From Modicisalibacter radicis (GTDB lineage: Bacteria; Pseudomonadota; Gammaproteobacteria; Pseudomonadales; Halomonadaceae): DNA of 64,000 nucleotides. The DNA is taken from contig NZ_CAAHFN010000054.1 of assembly GCF_900961225.1 (NCBI RefSeq), forward strand, positions 186,001 to 250,000, written 5' to 3'. Shown here piece by piece: positions 51,811 to 63,390 of this stretch. The position numbers and the translations under genes are program-made. Numbering within the stretch: position 1 is the first letter of the stretch; the number at the start of each line of letters is the position of its first letter. The notes below the pieces were generated by a model. It made no database searches. It was not told the DNA's origin and saw only the letters and a list, made by a program, of their open reading frames with translations.

Positions 51811-54333
51811 ATGGCTTTGCTTAACCCGCTGGACCCGTTGCGCACCGCGCTGCGTCGCCTGCTCGCCGGCTGGGCCGAACTGCGCCTGGTCGAACCCGCC
51901 CCCGAACGGCTCGCTATCGACCCGGATCGTCCCACGCTTTATGTACTGCCGCATCCGGCGCTCTCCGATCGCCTGCTGCTGGCCGATTTCTGCCGTCGCC
52001 ACGGCCTGCCCGATCCGGATCGACGTTGGCAGCTGGGCACCCTGACGCTACGCGGAACCCTGGCGCTGCCGGTGCACAAGCGCCGACTGTGGCCACGTCG
52101 GCGGCCCCGACCATCGCCGCTGGCCGCGATCATCGACGCGCTCGCCGCATCGCCCGGCAACGACGTCCAACTGGTGCCGGTCAGCGTGTTCTGGGGCCGC
52201 GCCCCGGGCAAGGACTTCGGGTTCTGGAAGATGCTCGCCGCCGACAGCTGGCAGCTCACCGGGCGCCTGCGCCGCGCGCTGTCGGTGCTGGTCAACGGCC
52301 GTAACGTCGAACTGCACCTGGGTGAGCCGCTGTCGCTTCGCGCCCTGCTCGACGAGCGTCCCAGCGCACTGACCAGTCGCAAGGTCTCGCGGGTGCTGCG
52401 GGTGCATTTCCGACGCGTGCGCACCCGCGTCCTGGGTCCCGACCTGTCGCATCGCCGGACGTTGATTCACGGCCTGCTCGCCAGCCCCGAGATCCAGCGC
52501 ACCATCGCCGAGACCAGCACCGCGCTGGGCCAGTCCCGTGCGCGCGGCGAACGACGCGCGCGGCGCTACGGTCGCGAGATCGCCTCCAACATGAGCTATC
52601 CGGTGCTGCGCTTTCTCGACCAGTTGCTGCACCGGCTGTGGAACCAGCTCTACGCCGGGGTACGCGTCAACGGCATGGACCGCGTCAAGGCGCTGGCCGG
52701 CGACCACACGCTGATCTACGTGCCCTGCCACCGTAGCCACATCGACTATCTGCTGCTCTCCTACGTGCTCTACCGCGAAGGCCTGACGCCGCCGCAGGTG
52801 GCCGCCGGGCGCAACCTGGACATGCCGCTGATCGGTCCGCTGCTGCGCCGCGGCGGGGCGTTCTTCCTGCGCCGCAGTTTCAAGGACAACCGGCTCTACG
52901 GCGCGGTGTTCAACGAATACCTGCACCGCCTGCTGTCCCGCGGCCACGCGGTGGAATACTTCATCGAGGGCGGTCGTTCGCGCAGCGGCCGGCTGCTTAC
53001 CCCGCGTCCGGGCATGCTGGCGATGACCCTGCGCTCCTACCTGCGCGGCGCCCCCGACACGCGCCGCGACCTGGCCTTCGTGCCGGTCTACATCGGCTAC
53101 GAGAAGGTGCTGGAGAGCGCCAGCTATCTCAAGGAGCTGCAGGGCGGACGCAAGAAGCAGGAATCGCCCTTCGACCTGCTGCGCGTGCTCGGTCAGCTGC
53201 GCCAGCCGTTCGGCCGGGTCCAGGTGAACATCGGCGACCCCCTCAAGCTGAGCGAGTTCCTCGACCGCGAGGCGCCCGACTGGCGACGTGCGCCCCGCGA
53301 TACCCGACCGCCGTGGCTGACCCGGGCCGTGCCCCGCCTGGGGCGCGAACTGAGCCTGCGCATCAATGCCGCCGCGGCGCTGAACGCGGTCAACCTGTGC
53401 GCACTGGTACTGCTGGCGACGCCGCACCAGGCGATCGAGGCGGAACTGATCGAGCGTCAGCTGGCCCTGCTCGTCGCGCTGCAGCGCGACCTGCCCGGCG
53501 GCGGCCAACGCAGCCTGCCCGATGGCACACCGCGCGACTGGCTGGCCGAGGCCGCCTGGCTGGGCTTCATCGAGCGTCGCCCGCAGGCACTCGGCGAGCT
53601 GATCCTGGCCAACGGTCAGCAGGCCACGCTTCTGACCTGGTATCGCAACAACGTCCAGCACCTGTTCGCGCTGCCCGCGCTGGTGGCCTTCGCCTTTCGC
53701 AACAACCCGCGCTTCGACCTCGAAACGCTCAACCAGCGCCTCGCCCCGGCCTGGCCGCTGATCGCCCGGGAGCAGTTCGCCAGCCTGCCGGCGGCGGATT
53801 TCCGCCAGGCACTGAGCGCCACCCTCGACACCCTCGCCCGGCACGGCCTGCTCGAACGCCAGGACGCCACCTGGCAGCGCCCCGCCGGGCTCAGCGTCGA
53901 GGCCGAACAACTGCAACTGCTGGGCCGGCTGGCCCAACCGACCCTGGAGCGTGGCTATCTATTGCTGGCGGCCCTGCTGAGCCGGCCCAGTGCCAGCCTG
54001 ACCCGCGAGGACCTCGAGGAGCACAGCCGGCAGCTCGCCGAACGGCTGACGCTGCTCTCGGGGCTCAATGCCCCGGAATTCTTCGACCGACGCCTGTTCA
54101 GCGGACTGCTGGACACCCTGGAAGGCGAAGGCTGGCTATGGCAGGAAAACGGCAAGCTGGCCTTCGACAGCCTGCTTCAGGAAGCGTTGTCACGCAGCCG
54201 CAGCCTGTTCGACCCGACCCTGCGTCACCGCCTTCTGCAACTCGCCCGGCAGCGCGAGGTGGCCGATCCGGAAATGCTCAGCGCCACCTCGCCGGAGGAC
54301 GAGGCATGCACTCAGACGCGCAGCGAGCGGTGA
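51811..54333 (+). CDS. plsB: Glycerol-3-phosphate 1-O-acyltransferase
   Basis: First committed step of phospholipid synthesis, acylating glycerol-3-phosphate at the inner membrane; 840 aa, near the E. coli length. The catalytic HX4D motif is HRSHID (His307, Asp312), followed by [13 protein letters not shown] (motif II), [15 protein letters not shown] (motif III) and [12 protein letters not shown] (motif IV). A Leu/Arg-rich N-terminal domain precedes. The last 22 bases overlap antisense with the end of rsmJ. Confidence 0.96.
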   Translation: MALLNPLDPLRTALRRLLAGWAELRLVEPAPERLAIDPDRPTLYVLPHPALSDRLLLADFCRRHGLPDPDRRWQLGTLTLRGTLALPVHKRRLWPRRRPRPSPLAAIIDALAASPGNDVQLVPVSVFWGRAPGKDFGFWKMLAADSWQLTGRLRRALSVLVNGRNVELHLGEPLSLRALLDERPSALTSRKVSRVLRVHFRRVRTRVLGPDLSHRRTLIHGLLASPEIQRTIAETSTALGQSRARGERRARRYGREIASNMSYPVLRFLDQLLHRLWNQLYAGVRVNGMDRVKALAGDHTLIYVPCHRSHIDYLLLSYVLYREGLTPPQVAAGRNLDMPLIGPLLRRGGAFFLRRSFKDNRLYGAVFNEYLHRLLSRGHAVEYFIEGGRSRSGRLLTPRPGMLAMTLRSYLRGAPDTRRDLAFVPVYIGYEKVLESASYLKELQGGRKKQESPFDLLRVLGQLRQPFGRVQVNIGDPLKLSEFLDREAPDWRRAPRDTRPPWLTRAVPRLGRELSLRINAAAALNAVNLCALVLLATPHQAIEAELIERQLALLVALQRDLPGGGQRSLPDGTPRDWLAEAAWLGFIERRPQALGELILANGQQATLLTWYRNNVQHLFALPALVAFAFRNNPRFDLETLNQRLAPAWPLIAREQFASLPAADFRQALSATLDTLARHGLLERQDATWQRPAGLSVEAEQLQLLGRLAQPTLERGYLLLAALLSRPSASLTREDLEEHSRQLAERLTLLSGLNAPEFFDRRLFSGLLDTLEGEGWLWQENGKLAFDSLLQEALSRSRSLFDPTLRHRLLQLARQREVADPEMLSATSPEDEACTQTRSER

Positions 54334-55085
54334 ACGTAGAGATCGTAGCGGCTGGTCCTGGCCTCGAGGGTATGGGCCGGCCGGGGGCCGGCGATCGGCG
54401 GCGCCTTGCGCGGGCGCTTGACCGCCACCCGATGGGTGGCGACGTCCAGCGCCGCTTCGAGAAGCCTTGGCGCATCGTCGTCGTCGCCGGCGAGTTCGCG
54501 GAACAGGCGCATCTCCTTCTTGACCAGCGCCGACTTGTCGCGGTGCGGAAACATCGGGTCGAGATGGATCACCTGCGGAGCGATGCGTGCCTCGCTCGCC
54601 GCCGCAAGCAATGCCCTGGAATCGCCGGCATCGATGCAACACAGCCGCATCCGCGCGGCGATCTCGGCCACCTCGATGTCGCGGCCTGCCCGCGCCAGGG
54701 CATCCTCGAGCAATGCGGCGATCGCCGGCACGCGCTCGAGCATCAGCACCTCGGCTCCCAGCCCGGCCAGCACGAAGGCATCGCGGCCCAGCCCGGCGGT
54801 GGCATCCACCACGCTCGGCGTCACCCCCTTGGCCAGCCCGCAGGCCTTGGCCACCAGCTGGCCTCGGCCACCGCCGAAGCGGCGCCGATGATCGGCCTTG
54901 CCGGCGACAAAGTCGGCCGACAGCGGCTTGCCATAGCAGGCCGGATCGCCGGCGATCGCCAGCCCCGAGGCGGTCTCGGTCAGCCACAGGCCACCGGCCG
55001 GCGGGTGCTCCGCCCAGGGCAACCCCAACCGCGCGGCGAGCGGGCGCAGCGACTCGCCGACCACCACGGGCAGCGCCGGCGTCAT
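54312..55085 (-). CDS. rsmJ: 16S rRNA (guanine1516-N2)-methyltransferase RsmJ
   Basis: A 257-aa class I SAM methyltransferase. [22 protein letters not shown] is motif [19 protein letters not shown] carries the catalytic DPMFP motif, and the VKRPRKAPP ending is typical. The ATG at 55085 overlaps the uppP stop by four bases (ATGA), so it is translated after uppP. An open frame continuing to 55892 in this phase is only the shadow of uppP. Confidence 0.94.
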   Translation of the reverse strand: MTPALPVVVGESLRPLAARLGLPWAEHPPAGGLWLTETASGLAIAGDPACYGKPLSADFVAGKADHRRRFGGGRGQLVAKACGLAKGVTPSVVDATAGLGRDAFVLAGLGAEVLMLERVPAIAALLEDALARAGRDIEVAEIAARMRLCCIDAGDSRALLAAASEARIAPQVIHLDPMFPHRDKSALVKKEMRLFRELAGDDDDAPRLLEAALDVATHRVAVKRPRKAPPIAGPRPAHTLEARTSRYDLYVHRSLRV

Positions 55086-55897
55086 GCCAGCCACAAGCCC
55101 AGCAGCACGACGCCGAGCACCAGCCGGTAGACGACGAACGGCCACATGCCGATGCGATCCAGCGCCGCCAGGAACAGCTTGATGCACACCAGTGCGGCGA
55201 TGAACGACAGTCCGGCACCCAGCAGCACATCGTGCAACGTCGCGTCGGTGCCGGCCTCGGCAAGCTCCAGGCCTTTCAGCGCACCCGCGGCGACGATCAG
55301 CGGAATCGACAGCAAGAAGGAGAAGCGCGCCGAGCTCTGGCGGTCGAAACCCAGCAACAGCGCCGCGGTGATGGTGATCCCCGAGCGCGAGGTGCCGGGA
55401 ATCAGCGCCAGCGCCTGGAACAGGCCGATGATCAGCGCCGCCTTGAGGGTCAGGCTGGCCAGCTCGCGGCTGCGGCTGCCGCGCACGTCCGCCCACCACA
55501 GCAACAGCCCGAAGCCCAGCGTGGCCAGCGCGATCACCAGCGACGAGCGCAGCGAGGTCTCGATCAGGTCGTTGAACAAGCCCCCGACGATCACCGCCGG
55601 CAGCGTCGCCAGCAGCACCATCCAGCCCAGCCAGCTGGCGTCGGTCTGGCGCGTGGCCAGCGGCCCGCTGCCGGCGAACTGACCGAACCAGCCGGCGACG
55701 ATGCTCGCCACCTCGCGGCGAAAGGCCATCACCACCGCCGCCAGCGTGCCGACATGCACGGCGACATCGAAGGCCAGCCCCTGGTCGGGCCAGCCGAGGA
55801 TCTGAGAGGGCAGGATAAGGTGCGCCGACGAGGAGATGGGCAGGAACTCGGTGAGCCCCTGGATGAGCGACAGCGCAACCAGTTGGAACCAATCCAT
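55082..55897 (-). CDS. uppP: Undecaprenyl-diphosphatase
   Basis: Integral membrane phosphatase that recycles the C55 lipid carrier for peptidoglycan synthesis and gives bacitracin tolerance; 271 aa with eight helices. Motifs are [16 protein letters not shown] (Glu-rich active site) and [24 protein letters not shown] 55897 is preceded by AAGGA at 9 bases; an upstream TTG would sit on that site. Confidence 0.96.
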   Translation of the reverse strand: MDWFQLVALSLIQGLTEFLPISSSAHLILPSQILGWPDQGLAFDVAVHVGTLAAVVMAFRREVASIVAGWFGQFAGSGPLATRQTDASWLGWMVLLATLPAVIVGGLFNDLIETSLRSSLVIALATLGFGLLLWWADVRGSRSRELASLTLKAALIIGLFQALALIPGTSRSGITITAALLLGFDRQSSARFSFLLSIPLIVAAGALKGLELAEAGTDATLHDVLLGAGLSFIAALVCIKLFLAALDRIGMWPFVVYRLVLGVVLLGLWLA

Positions 55898-56224
55898 TGT
55901 CAGCAATCCTTGTGATCAGCGAAGTCCGCCGGAACGCCCGGCGACATGGCGCCGCGAAGAGACCCGGCGAGGATAAACCAGTCGTACCGAGGGCCGTTCA
56001 ACGAGCGGCCATGGAACGGCCAACGGGTGCGTGCGGTCCAAGCTCGCTTCCGCCAAGAGTTCCCTTCACGCCTGTTCCTTTCACAACTCGATCGCTTTCC
56101 GGCGGCAAGCCTTCGCAAGGGCGCTGTAAACCCGCCCCTGGGCGCTACCTTTGCCCTCCATGGCAAAGACCCTTGCTTCGCCTTGCCGCCAGCGCCCGAC
56201 ATGCCGGGGGTTGGAAAATGCATG
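55898..56224. other. Spacer between tsaB and uppP with a large inverted repeat
   Basis: There is no credible gene in these 327 bases. The half nearer tsaB holds the structured element at 56101-56190. The half nearer uppP shows no recognisable promoter consensus. Confidence 0.55.
56101..56190. repeat. Large imperfect palindrome with nested hairpin
   Basis: The 21-base arms 56101-56121 and 56170-56190 are inverted complements apart from a central 4-5 base mismatch (outer GGCGGCAAG, inner GCAAGGG). Nested inside is CTTTGCC-CTCCAT-GGCAAAG (49-55 with 62-68 of 561xx). Size and form suggest a dispersed extragenic palindromic element or a structured RNA rather than a simple terminator. Confidence 0.6.
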
Positions 56225-56911
56225 CTATGCCCGCTTCCAGGCCACCTCGTTGCGCAGATAGACCGGCGTGACCTCGTGCGCCGCCCGGCCTTCGCCGCGG
56301 GCATGCGCCCGGGCCGCCAGTCGAACCATCCACTCGGCGCTGGGCTGGCGCTCGGCCAGGCGCTGGGCCATGGCGTCCTGCACCCACACCGGCATCGCTT
56401 CCCACAGCGCCCAGCCGGAGCCCACGCCGCACCAGTCGACGTCGCGCCTCCCGGCGGGCAGCTCGAAACGTTCGGGCGGCATCACCGCCTCGTCGCTCAA
56501 CGTGGCGAGTTCACCGTCGCGGCAATGATAGGCGGCGACGTAGATTTCGCCCATGCGTGCATCGAGCGCGGACACCACGTAGCGCACGTGCAACTGATGG
56601 TGGGCGGCCAGCGCCAGCGCCTCGAGCGTCGACACGCCGAGCAGCGGCCGCTCGAGGCCGAACGCCAGCCCCTGGGCGACACCGGCGGCAATCCGCAGCC
56701 CGGTGAATGAGCCCGGGCCGTGACCGTAGGCCAGCGCATCGAGATCGGCGGGGCGCAGCCCGGCCTCGGCGAGCAGGTCGTCGATCATCGGCATCAACCG
56801 CCGGGTGTGCTCGCGCGGGGTCAGCGCGAAGCGCGACAGCACCTCGCCGTCACGCCACAGGGCGCAGGAGCAGGCGCTCGAGGAGGCATCCAGGGCCAGC
56901 AATGTCGACAT
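56225..56911 (-). CDS. tsaB: tRNA threonylcarbamoyladenosine biosynthesis protein TsaB
   Basis: A 228-aa ASKHA-fold protein that pairs with TsaD to make t6A37 in ANN-decoding tRNAs. The N-terminus LLALDASSSACSCALW, PREHTRRLMPMIDDLL and GHGPGSFTGLRIAAGVAQGLA are diagnostic. The ATG at 56911 has a weak ribosome binding site but a good promoter just upstream (56942-56970). Confidence 0.94.
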   Translation of the reverse strand: MSTLLALDASSSACSCALWRDGEVLSRFALTPREHTRRLMPMIDDLLAEAGLRPADLDALAYGHGPGSFTGLRIAAGVAQGLAFGLERPLLGVSTLEALALAAHHQLHVRYVVSALDARMGEIYVAAYHCRDGELATLSDEAVMPPERFELPAGRRDVDWCGVGSGWALWEAMPVWVQDAMAQRLAERQPSAEWMVRLAARAHARGEGRAAHEVTPVYLRNEVAWKRA

Positions 56912-56941
56912 GGCAATTACGTCTGATGGAATGGCGCGGGC

Positions 56942-56970
56942 ATTATACGGTCGGCGACGAGCCGGCAAAA
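56942..56970 (-). promoter_or_regulatory. Promoter of tsaB
   Basis: Minus strand TTTTGC (56965-56970), a 17-base spacer and a perfect TATAAT (56942-56947); the predicted start lies about 24 bases before the ATG. Confidence 0.6.
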
Positions 56971-57055
56971 GCCACATGCAGCGAGCCGCCCGGAAACGGA
57001 CAGCCCGGCCACCGGGGCCGGGCTGACCGCTTCGCGAAAGGGCAACGTCGCGGCG

Positions 57056-57748
<693 letters not shown>

Positions 57749-57941
57749 TTATTGACGCTGGCTAAGTGGATGTCGGAGGCGGCGCCGTCCGTGACCAGGA
57801 GAAAGACCCGTGACGATACCGGGGGCGTCGCGGCCAGACAAGCAGACAAACGACTGAACGCGACAGCCTGACGCACCCACCTTGTTACCCTAACTGTAGA
57901 AGCCGGCCGCGCGCTTTGCCTGCCGTCCCGCGCCGGCGGGC

Positions 57942-58313
57942 TCAGCCGAGCAGTCGCTGCCAGAGCAGCAGCCCCCAGGTCAGCCCGGCCATGAGCAGCG
58001 ACAGCATCACCGCGGCGGAACCGATGTCCTTGGCGCGCCCCGAGAGCACGTGGTGCTCGGGGCCGATCCGGTCGACCACGGTTTCCACCGCGCTGTTGAG
58101 CAGTTCGACGATCAGCACCGCCACACAGCTGCCGATCAGCAACAGCCACTCGACCGGGGTCTCGCCGACCCACCAGGCCAGCGGCAGCAGCAAGGCACAC
58201 AGCACCGCCTCCTGGCGAAAGGCCGCCTCGTTGCAGAACGCCGCCTTGAAGCCCTTGAGGGAGTAGCGGGTCGAGTGCATCAGGTGCCGCCAGCCGGTTT
58301 CGCGTGGTTTCAT
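57942..58313 (-). CDS. dgkA: Diacylglycerol kinase (DgkA)
   Basis: A 123-aa trimeric inner-membrane kinase with three helices, recycling diacylglycerol to phosphatidic acid. The active-site motif ELLNSAVETVVDR carries catalytic Glu residues; AFRQEAVLCA and KDIGSAAVMLSLL are conserved. It links with plsB and the phospholipase D-like gene as lipid metabolism. Confidence 0.95.
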   Translation of the reverse strand: MKPRETGWRHLMHSTRYSLKGFKAAFCNEAAFRQEAVLCALLLPLAWWVGETPVEWLLLIGSCVAVLIVELLNSAVETVVDRIGPEHHVLSGRAKDIGSAAVMLSLLMAGLTWGLLLWQRLLG

Positions 58314-58530
58314 GCTGCCATTTCGCTCCTGTTTTGCGCCTGTTCACGCCTGTAGCGCCCACGTCACCGGGGCGGCAGCGTCCGCTTTCGGGCAGCGGCG
58401 CCGGACAATCCGTCGATGGTAGCAAAGGCCCCCGCCCTGGCAAGCACTCGCGCCGAAGCGCTATTGCCGCCCCCGGATACGGCGGCTAGTCTGGGATGAC
58501 CGTGAGACGCCTAACCGTCAGGAGACAACC

Positions 58531-59508
58531 ATGCCCCGCGTGCTGATGCTCAAGGATGAAGACCCGCGCGCCCGGGTCGAGACGATCGACGAGGACCGCC
58601 TCCCCGAGCGTGCCGTGACCGTCGACATCGACTATTCCGATCTCAACTACAAGGATGCCCTGGCGGTGACCGGCAAGGGCAAGATCGTCCGCGACTACCC
58701 GTTCGTGCCGGGCATCGACTTCGCCGGCACGGTGCGCAGTTGCGAGGGCGAGCGCTTCGCGCCGGGCGACAAGGTCATCCTCACCGGCTGGGGCGTCGGC
58801 GAACGCTACTGGGGCGGTTTCGCCGAGACCATGCGGGTCGACGAGGAGTGGCTGGTGCCCTGCCCCGAAGGGCTCTCCACCCGCGAGGCGATGCTGTTCG
58901 GCACCGCCGGGCTGAGCGCCATGTTCAGTGTGATGCGCCTGGAAGACGCCGGCCTGGCGCGCGGCGCGCGGGTGGTGGTCACCGGCGCCACCGGCGGCGT
59001 GGGCAGCTGGGCGGTGAAGATGCTCGCCCATTACGGTTACGAGGTGCATGCGGTCACCGGCAAACCCGATCAGGACTCATGGCTCAGGGAGCTTGGCGCG
59101 ACCGAGGTACTCGGGCGCCACGAATTCGAGGGCGACCCGCGACCATTGGAGAAGAGCCGCTGGGCCGGCGCCATCGACACCGTCGGCGACAACGTCCTGG
59201 CCAACGTGCTGGCGCAGATGGAGTACCACGGACTGGTTGTCGCGGTGGGCCTGGCCGGCAGCAGCGACCTGCCCACCACGGTGATGCCGTTCATCCTGCG
59301 CGGGGTTTCGCTGCTCGGCGTCGACAGCGCGATGCAGCCCCTGGCCCGGCGTCGCGAGGCCTGGAAGCACATCGCCGACCTTCCCGAGGCGGTGCGCCAG
59401 GCCATGCATTACGAGGAGCTCGGCATGGAGACGATCGCCGAGCGCGCCGAGGCGATGACCAACGGCGACATCCACGGCCGGCTGCTGCTCAATCCGCACA
59501 TCGACTGA
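58531..59508 (+). CDS. acuI: Acryloyl-CoA reductase AcuI / YhdH-type zinc-free MDR oxidoreductase
   Basis: A 325-aa medium-chain dehydrogenase/reductase. YSDLNYKDALAVTGKGKI and FVPGIDFAGTV open the domain, the NADPH fold is VVTGATGGVGSWAV, and GFAETMRV fits AcuI. It reduces toxic acryloyl-CoA to propionyl-CoA, relevant to DMSP/acrylate use in marine bacteria, though orthologues in non-DMSP species serve general detoxification. AGGAG precedes the ATG. No other acu or dmd gene is adjacent. Confidence 0.92.
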   Translation: MPRVLMLKDEDPRARVETIDEDRLPERAVTVDIDYSDLNYKDALAVTGKGKIVRDYPFVPGIDFAGTVRSCEGERFAPGDKVILTGWGVGERYWGGFAETMRVDEEWLVPCPEGLSTREAMLFGTAGLSAMFSVMRLEDAGLARGARVVVTGATGGVGSWAVKMLAHYGYEVHAVTGKPDQDSWLRELGATEVLGRHEFEGDPRPLEKSRWAGAIDTVGDNVLANVLAQMEYHGLVVAVGLAGSSDLPTTVMPFILRGVSLLGVDSAMQPLARRREAWKHIADLPEAVRQAMHYEELGMETIAERAEAMTNGDIHGRLLLNPHID

Positions 59509-59532
59509 ACCGTTGGCCTGAGAGCCGGCCGG

Positions 59533-59561
59533 TTGGGGCGCTGCGCGCTTTGCGCTAGAAT
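59533..59561 (+). promoter_or_regulatory. Promoter of the epd-pgk-fba operon
   Basis: TTGGGG (59533-59538), a 17-base spacer and TAGAAT (59556-59561). The predicted transcription start, near 59568, is 27 bases before the epd ATG. Confidence 0.6.
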
Positions 59562-59594
59562 CGCCTTCCGTTCGTCACCCGCACCGAGCTCATC

Positions 59595-60629
59595 ATGCCC
59601 CACCGCATCGCCATCAACGGTTACGGCCGCATCGGCCAGTGTGTGCTGCGCGCGCTGGTCGAGCGCCCCGAGCTCGGGCACGACGCGGGGCTCGAGGTGG
59701 TGGCGATCAACGAACTTTCCGACCCGGCGACCGTCGCCTACCTGACCCGCTACGACACCACCCACGGGCGCTTTCCCGGCGAGGTCGCCATCGACAGCGA
59801 CCAGCTGTTGATCAATGGCCGGGCAATCACCCTGCTCCGCGAGCCCGACCCGCAACGCCTGCCCTGGAAGGAGCTGGGGATCGACCTGGTGGTCGAGTGC
59901 TCGGGCAGCTTCAAGGATCGCGCCACCGCCGAGCTTCACCTCGCCGCCGGGGCCCGGCGCCTGCTGTTCTCGCAACCCGCCGAGTCCGACGTCGACCTGA
60001 CGGTGGTCGGCGGCATCAACGAGGCCGCGCTCGAGCCGGCGATGCGCATCGTCTCGGCGGCCTCGTGCACCACCAACTGTCTGATCCCGATCCTCACCGT
60101 GCTCGACGAGGCGCTGGGTATCGAGCACGGCGTGACCACCACCATCCACTCGGCGATGAACGACCAGCCGGTGATCGACGCCTACCACAAGTCCGACCTG
60201 CGCCTGACGCGTTCGGCGATGCAGTCGATCATTCCCGTCGACACCGGGCTGGCGCGCGGCATCGAGCGGCTGATGCCCAAGCTCGCCGGGCGCTTCGAAT
60301 GCCTCCACGTGCGGGTACCGACGATCAATGTCTCGGCGATGGACATGGCGATCTCGGTGCACCGGGCGTGCGACGCCGCCACCGTCAACGCGCTGCTCGC
60401 CGAGGCCAGCCGCACGCGCCTGGCCGGACGACTCGGCTACACTGAAGAACCCATGGCCTCGGTCGACTTCAACCACGATCCGCGCTCGGGTATCGTGGAC
60501 GCCACTCAGACCCGGGTCGCCGGCGGCCATCTGGTCAAGCTGCTCAGCTGGTTCGACAACGAATGGGGCTTCGCCAACCGCATGCTCGAGGTCGCCGCGC
60601 GGCTGGCCGAACTCGATGCGCGGCCCTAG
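59595..60629 (+). CDS. epd: Erythrose-4-phosphate dehydrogenase
   Basis: A GAPDH-superfamily enzyme, 344 aa. RIAINGYGRIGQCVLRAL binds NAD, SAASCTTNC holds the catalytic Cys, and HSAMNDQPVIDAYH and DFNHDPRSGIVDATQTRV follow the E. coli Epd pattern rather than GapA. It makes 4-phosphoerythronate for pyridoxal phosphate synthesis. The epd-pgk-fba order is classical. A glycolytic GAPDH role cannot be excluded. Confidence 0.9.
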   Translation: MPHRIAINGYGRIGQCVLRALVERPELGHDAGLEVVAINELSDPATVAYLTRYDTTHGRFPGEVAIDSDQLLINGRAITLLREPDPQRLPWKELGIDLVVECSGSFKDRATAELHLAAGARRLLFSQPAESDVDLTVVGGINEAALEPAMRIVSAASCTTNCLIPILTVLDEALGIEHGVTTTIHSAMNDQPVIDAYHKSDLRLTRSAMQSIIPVDTGLARGIERLMPKLAGRFECLHVRVPTINVSAMDMAISVHRACDAATVNALLAEASRTRLAGRLGYTEEPMASVDFNHDPRSGIVDATQTRVAGGHLVKLLSWFDNEWGFANRMLEVAARLAELDARP

Positions 60630-60689
60630 CCATTGTCCGCCCGCACCCGAACGCGGCCAAACCGGATTCAACACTAGGAGCATCCGCCC

Positions 60690-61853
60690 ATGAACGTGCG
60701 CAAGATGACCGACCTGGCACTCGCCGGCAAGCGCGTGCTGATTCGCGAAGACCTCAACGTCCCGGTCAAGCAGGGCAGCGTTACCTCCGACGCCCGCATC
60801 CGCGCCTGCCTGCCGACCATCGAGGCAGCGCGCGACGCCGGTGCCAAGGTGCTGCTGATGAGCCACCTGGGCCGGCCCAGCGAAGGCGAGCCCGCCGACG
60901 AGTTCTCGCTGGCCCCGGTCGCCGCCCACCTCGGCAAGCTGCTCGGCCAGCCGGTGCGGCTGGTCGACGACTACCTCGACAACCCGATCGAGGTCGCCGA
61001 CGGTGAGGTCGTGCTGCTCGAGAACGTACGCTACAACCGCGGCGAGAAAAGCGACGACGAGGTGCTGGCCCGGGCCTACGCCAGACTCTGCGACATCTAC
61101 GTCATGGACGCCTTCGGCACCGCGCACCGCGCCCAGGCCTCGACCCACGGCGTGGCGCGCTACGCCGACGACGCCTGTGCCGGACCGCTACTGGCCCGCG
61201 AGCTCGAGGCGCTGGAAAAGGCCCTGGCCACGCCGGCGCGCCCGATGGTCGCCATCGTCGGCGGCTCCAAGGTCTCGACCAAGCTCGATGTACTCACGGC
61301 ACTGTCCGAGAAATGCGACCAGCTGATCGTCGGCGGCGGCATCGCCAACACCTTCATCGCCGCGGCGGGCCACAACGTCGGCAAGTCGCTTCACGAGGCC
61401 GACCTGATCGACCAGGCCAAGGCGTTGATGGCCAAGGTCGAGATCCCGCTGCCCAGCGACGTGGTGGTGGCCAACGAGTTCTCCGAATCGGCCGAGGCGG
61501 TGGTGCGCCCGGTCGATCAGGTCGGCGACGACGAGATGATCCTCGATATCGGCCCCGATACCGCCTCGCGCTTCGGCGCGCTGCTCAAGGACGCCGGCAC
61601 CATCCTCTGGAACGGCCCGGTCGGGGTGTTCGAGATCGACCAGTTCGGCAAGGGCACCGAAGCGCTGTCCAAGGCGATCGCCGCGAGCAACGGCTTTTCC
61701 ATCGCCGGCGGCGGCGATACCCTCGCGGCGATCGACAAGTACGCCATCGAGGACAAGGTCTCGTATATCTCCACCGGCGGCGGCGCCTTCCTCGAGTACG
61801 TCGAGGGCAAGCAACTGCCGGCGGTGGCGGCCCTGCAGGATGCGGCCAGGTAA
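60690..61853 (+). CDS. pgk: Phosphoglycerate kinase
   Basis: A 387-aa two-domain enzyme transferring phosphate between 1,3-bisphosphoglycerate and [17 protein letters not shown] and LMSHLGRP bind the sugar phosphate, [15 protein letters not shown] carries the catalytic lysine region, and the C-terminal [10 protein letters not shown] is the nucleotide loop. TAGGAG precedes the ATG. It lies 60 bases after epd. Confidence 0.97.
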   Translation: MNVRKMTDLALAGKRVLIREDLNVPVKQGSVTSDARIRACLPTIEAARDAGAKVLLMSHLGRPSEGEPADEFSLAPVAAHLGKLLGQPVRLVDDYLDNPIEVADGEVVLLENVRYNRGEKSDDEVLARAYARLCDIYVMDAFGTAHRAQASTHGVARYADDACAGPLLARELEALEKALATPARPMVAIVGGSKVSTKLDVLTALSEKCDQLIVGGGIANTFIAAAGHNVGKSLHEADLIDQAKALMAKVEIPLPSDVVVANEFSESAEAVVRPVDQVGDDEMILDIGPDTASRFGALLKDAGTILWNGPVGVFEIDQFGKGTEALSKAIAASNGFSIAGGGDTLAAIDKYAIEDKVSYISTGGGAFLEYVEGKQLPAVAALQDAAR

Positions 61854-61943
61854 GCCGAGCTGAAAACCCGACAAATCCAGCATCACCGACCCGGGGCGGC
61901 GCTCTGGCCGCCCATTTATGACCTTCAGGAAAAACGCACCCAC

Positions 61944-63008
61944 ATGGCCCTGATCAGCCTGCGCCAGCTCCTCGACCACGCCGCCGACTACGGCTACGGC
62001 GTGCCCGCCTTCAACGTCAACAACCTGGAACAGATGCGCGCCATCATGGAAGCCGCCGACGCCACCGATTCGCCGGTGATCGTCCAGGCCTCCGCCGGCG
62101 CCCGCCAGTACGCCGGGGCGCCCTTCCTGCGCCACCTGATCCTGGCCGCGATCGAGGAGTTTCCGCACATTCCGGTGGTCATGCACCAGGACCATGGCAC
62201 CAGCCCCGCGATCTGCCAGCGCGCCATTCAGGCGGGCTTCTCGTCGGTGATGATGGACGGCTCGCTCGAGGAAGACGGCAAGACGCCAGCGGATTACGCC
62301 TACAACGTCGAGGTCACCCGCCGCACGGTCGAGATGGCGCACGCCTGCGGGGTCTCCGTCGAGGGCGAGCTGGGCTGCCTGGGCAGCCTGGAAACCGGCC
62401 AGGCCGGCGAGGAGGATGGCATCGGTGCCTCGGGCACGCTCTCCCACGAGCAGATGCTCACCGACCCCGAGGAAGCCGCCGCCTTCGTCGCCGCGACCCG
62501 CGTCGATGCCCTGGCGATCGCCATCGGCACCAGCCATGGCGCCTACAAGTTCACCCGGCCGCCCACCGGCGACACGCTGTCCATCGCGCGCATCCGGCAT
62601 ATTCACGAACGCATTCCCAACACGCACCTGGTGATGCACGGCTCCTCCTCGGTGCCCCAGGAGTGGCTCGCGGTCATCAACGAACACGGCGGCAAGATCC
62701 CCGAGACCTACGGCGTGCCGGTCGAGGAGATCGTCGAGGGCATCCGCCACGGCGTGCGCAAGGTCAATATCGACACCGACCTGCGGCTGGCCTCGACCGG
62801 TGCCATTCGCCGCTTCCTGGCCCACAACCCGGCCGAATTCGACCCGCGCAAGTACTTGAAGGAATCGGTAGCCGCCATGCGCGAGCTGTGCGTCCATCGC
62901 TTCGAGACCTTCGCCACAGCCGGCAATGCCAGCCGCATCAAGCCGCTCGGTCTGGAGGCGATGGCCCAGCGCTACGCCGCGAGCGAGCCGGCGGCGCTGG
63001 CCGGCTGA
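61944..63008 (+). CDS. fba: Class II fructose-bisphosphate aldolase (Calvin-type subunit)
   Basis: A 354-aa zinc-dependent aldolase of the CbbA/Fba type. [14 protein letters not shown], the metal motif [23 protein letters not shown], and [10 protein letters not shown] followed by [14 protein letters not shown] are present. It cleaves or forms fructose-1,6-bisphosphate. Third gene of the operon, 90 bases after pgk. Confidence 0.96.
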   Translation: MALISLRQLLDHAADYGYGVPAFNVNNLEQMRAIMEAADATDSPVIVQASAGARQYAGAPFLRHLILAAIEEFPHIPVVMHQDHGTSPAICQRAIQAGFSSVMMDGSLEEDGKTPADYAYNVEVTRRTVEMAHACGVSVEGELGCLGSLETGQAGEEDGIGASGTLSHEQMLTDPEEAAAFVAATRVDALAIAIGTSHGAYKFTRPPTGDTLSIARIRHIHERIPNTHLVMHGSSSVPQEWLAVINEHGGKIPETYGVPVEEIVEGIRHGVRKVNIDTDLRLASTGAIRRFLAHNPAEFDPRKYLKESVAAMRELCVHRFETFATAGNASRIKPLGLEAMAQRYAASEPAALAG

Positions 63009-63069
63009 AGGCAACGTAACAACGCTCGCCGCCGACGCCGGCGGTGGCCTTGGCTACCGGAGACAAGCC

Positions 63070-63390
63070 ATGCACAACCTGATCATCCCGCTCGTCACCT
63101 GCGTCATCGCCTTCGCCGCGATCTTCGGCTACCAGGCGTACACCGATAGCCAGCTCGACGAGCATATCGAGCGGGCCATCGCCACCTCGCTGGCTGGCGA
63201 ACGCCCCGGCGAAATCGAGGTCGAGCTGACCGCCACCCACGCGGTCAACAAGGGCTATGGCGTCTGTGGAACGTATACGCTCGCCTCGCCGGAAGACGAC
63301 AGCGACGCGTTCTTCTACAGCAAGGTCAGCGAACACGTGACACTCGGCGTCGACGCCCGAGACTACCGGGCGAACTGCGACGCGCGCTAA
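63070..63390 (+). CDS. Small membrane-anchored protein of unknown function
   Basis: A 106-aa protein that I do not recognise. An N-terminal hydrophobic segment (residues about 4-20) looks like an uncleaved anchor, followed by a soluble part with two Cys (GVCGTY and ANCDAR) that might form a disulfide outside the cytoplasm. The ATG at 63070 has a GGAGAC site. Its stop overlaps the convergent symporter gene by four bases. Confidence 0.7.
   Translation: MHNLIIPLVTCVIAFAAIFGYQAYTDSQLDEHIERAIATSLAGERPGEIEVELTATHAVNKGYGVCGTYTLASPEDDSDAFFYSKVSEHVTLGVDARDYRANCDAR

Noticed and set aside
54312..55892. An apparent long RsmJ fusion protein of 526 codons
   Set aside because: The upstream half is an out-of-phase reading of uppP; RsmJ similarity starts at the ATG at 55085, which overlaps the uppP stop.
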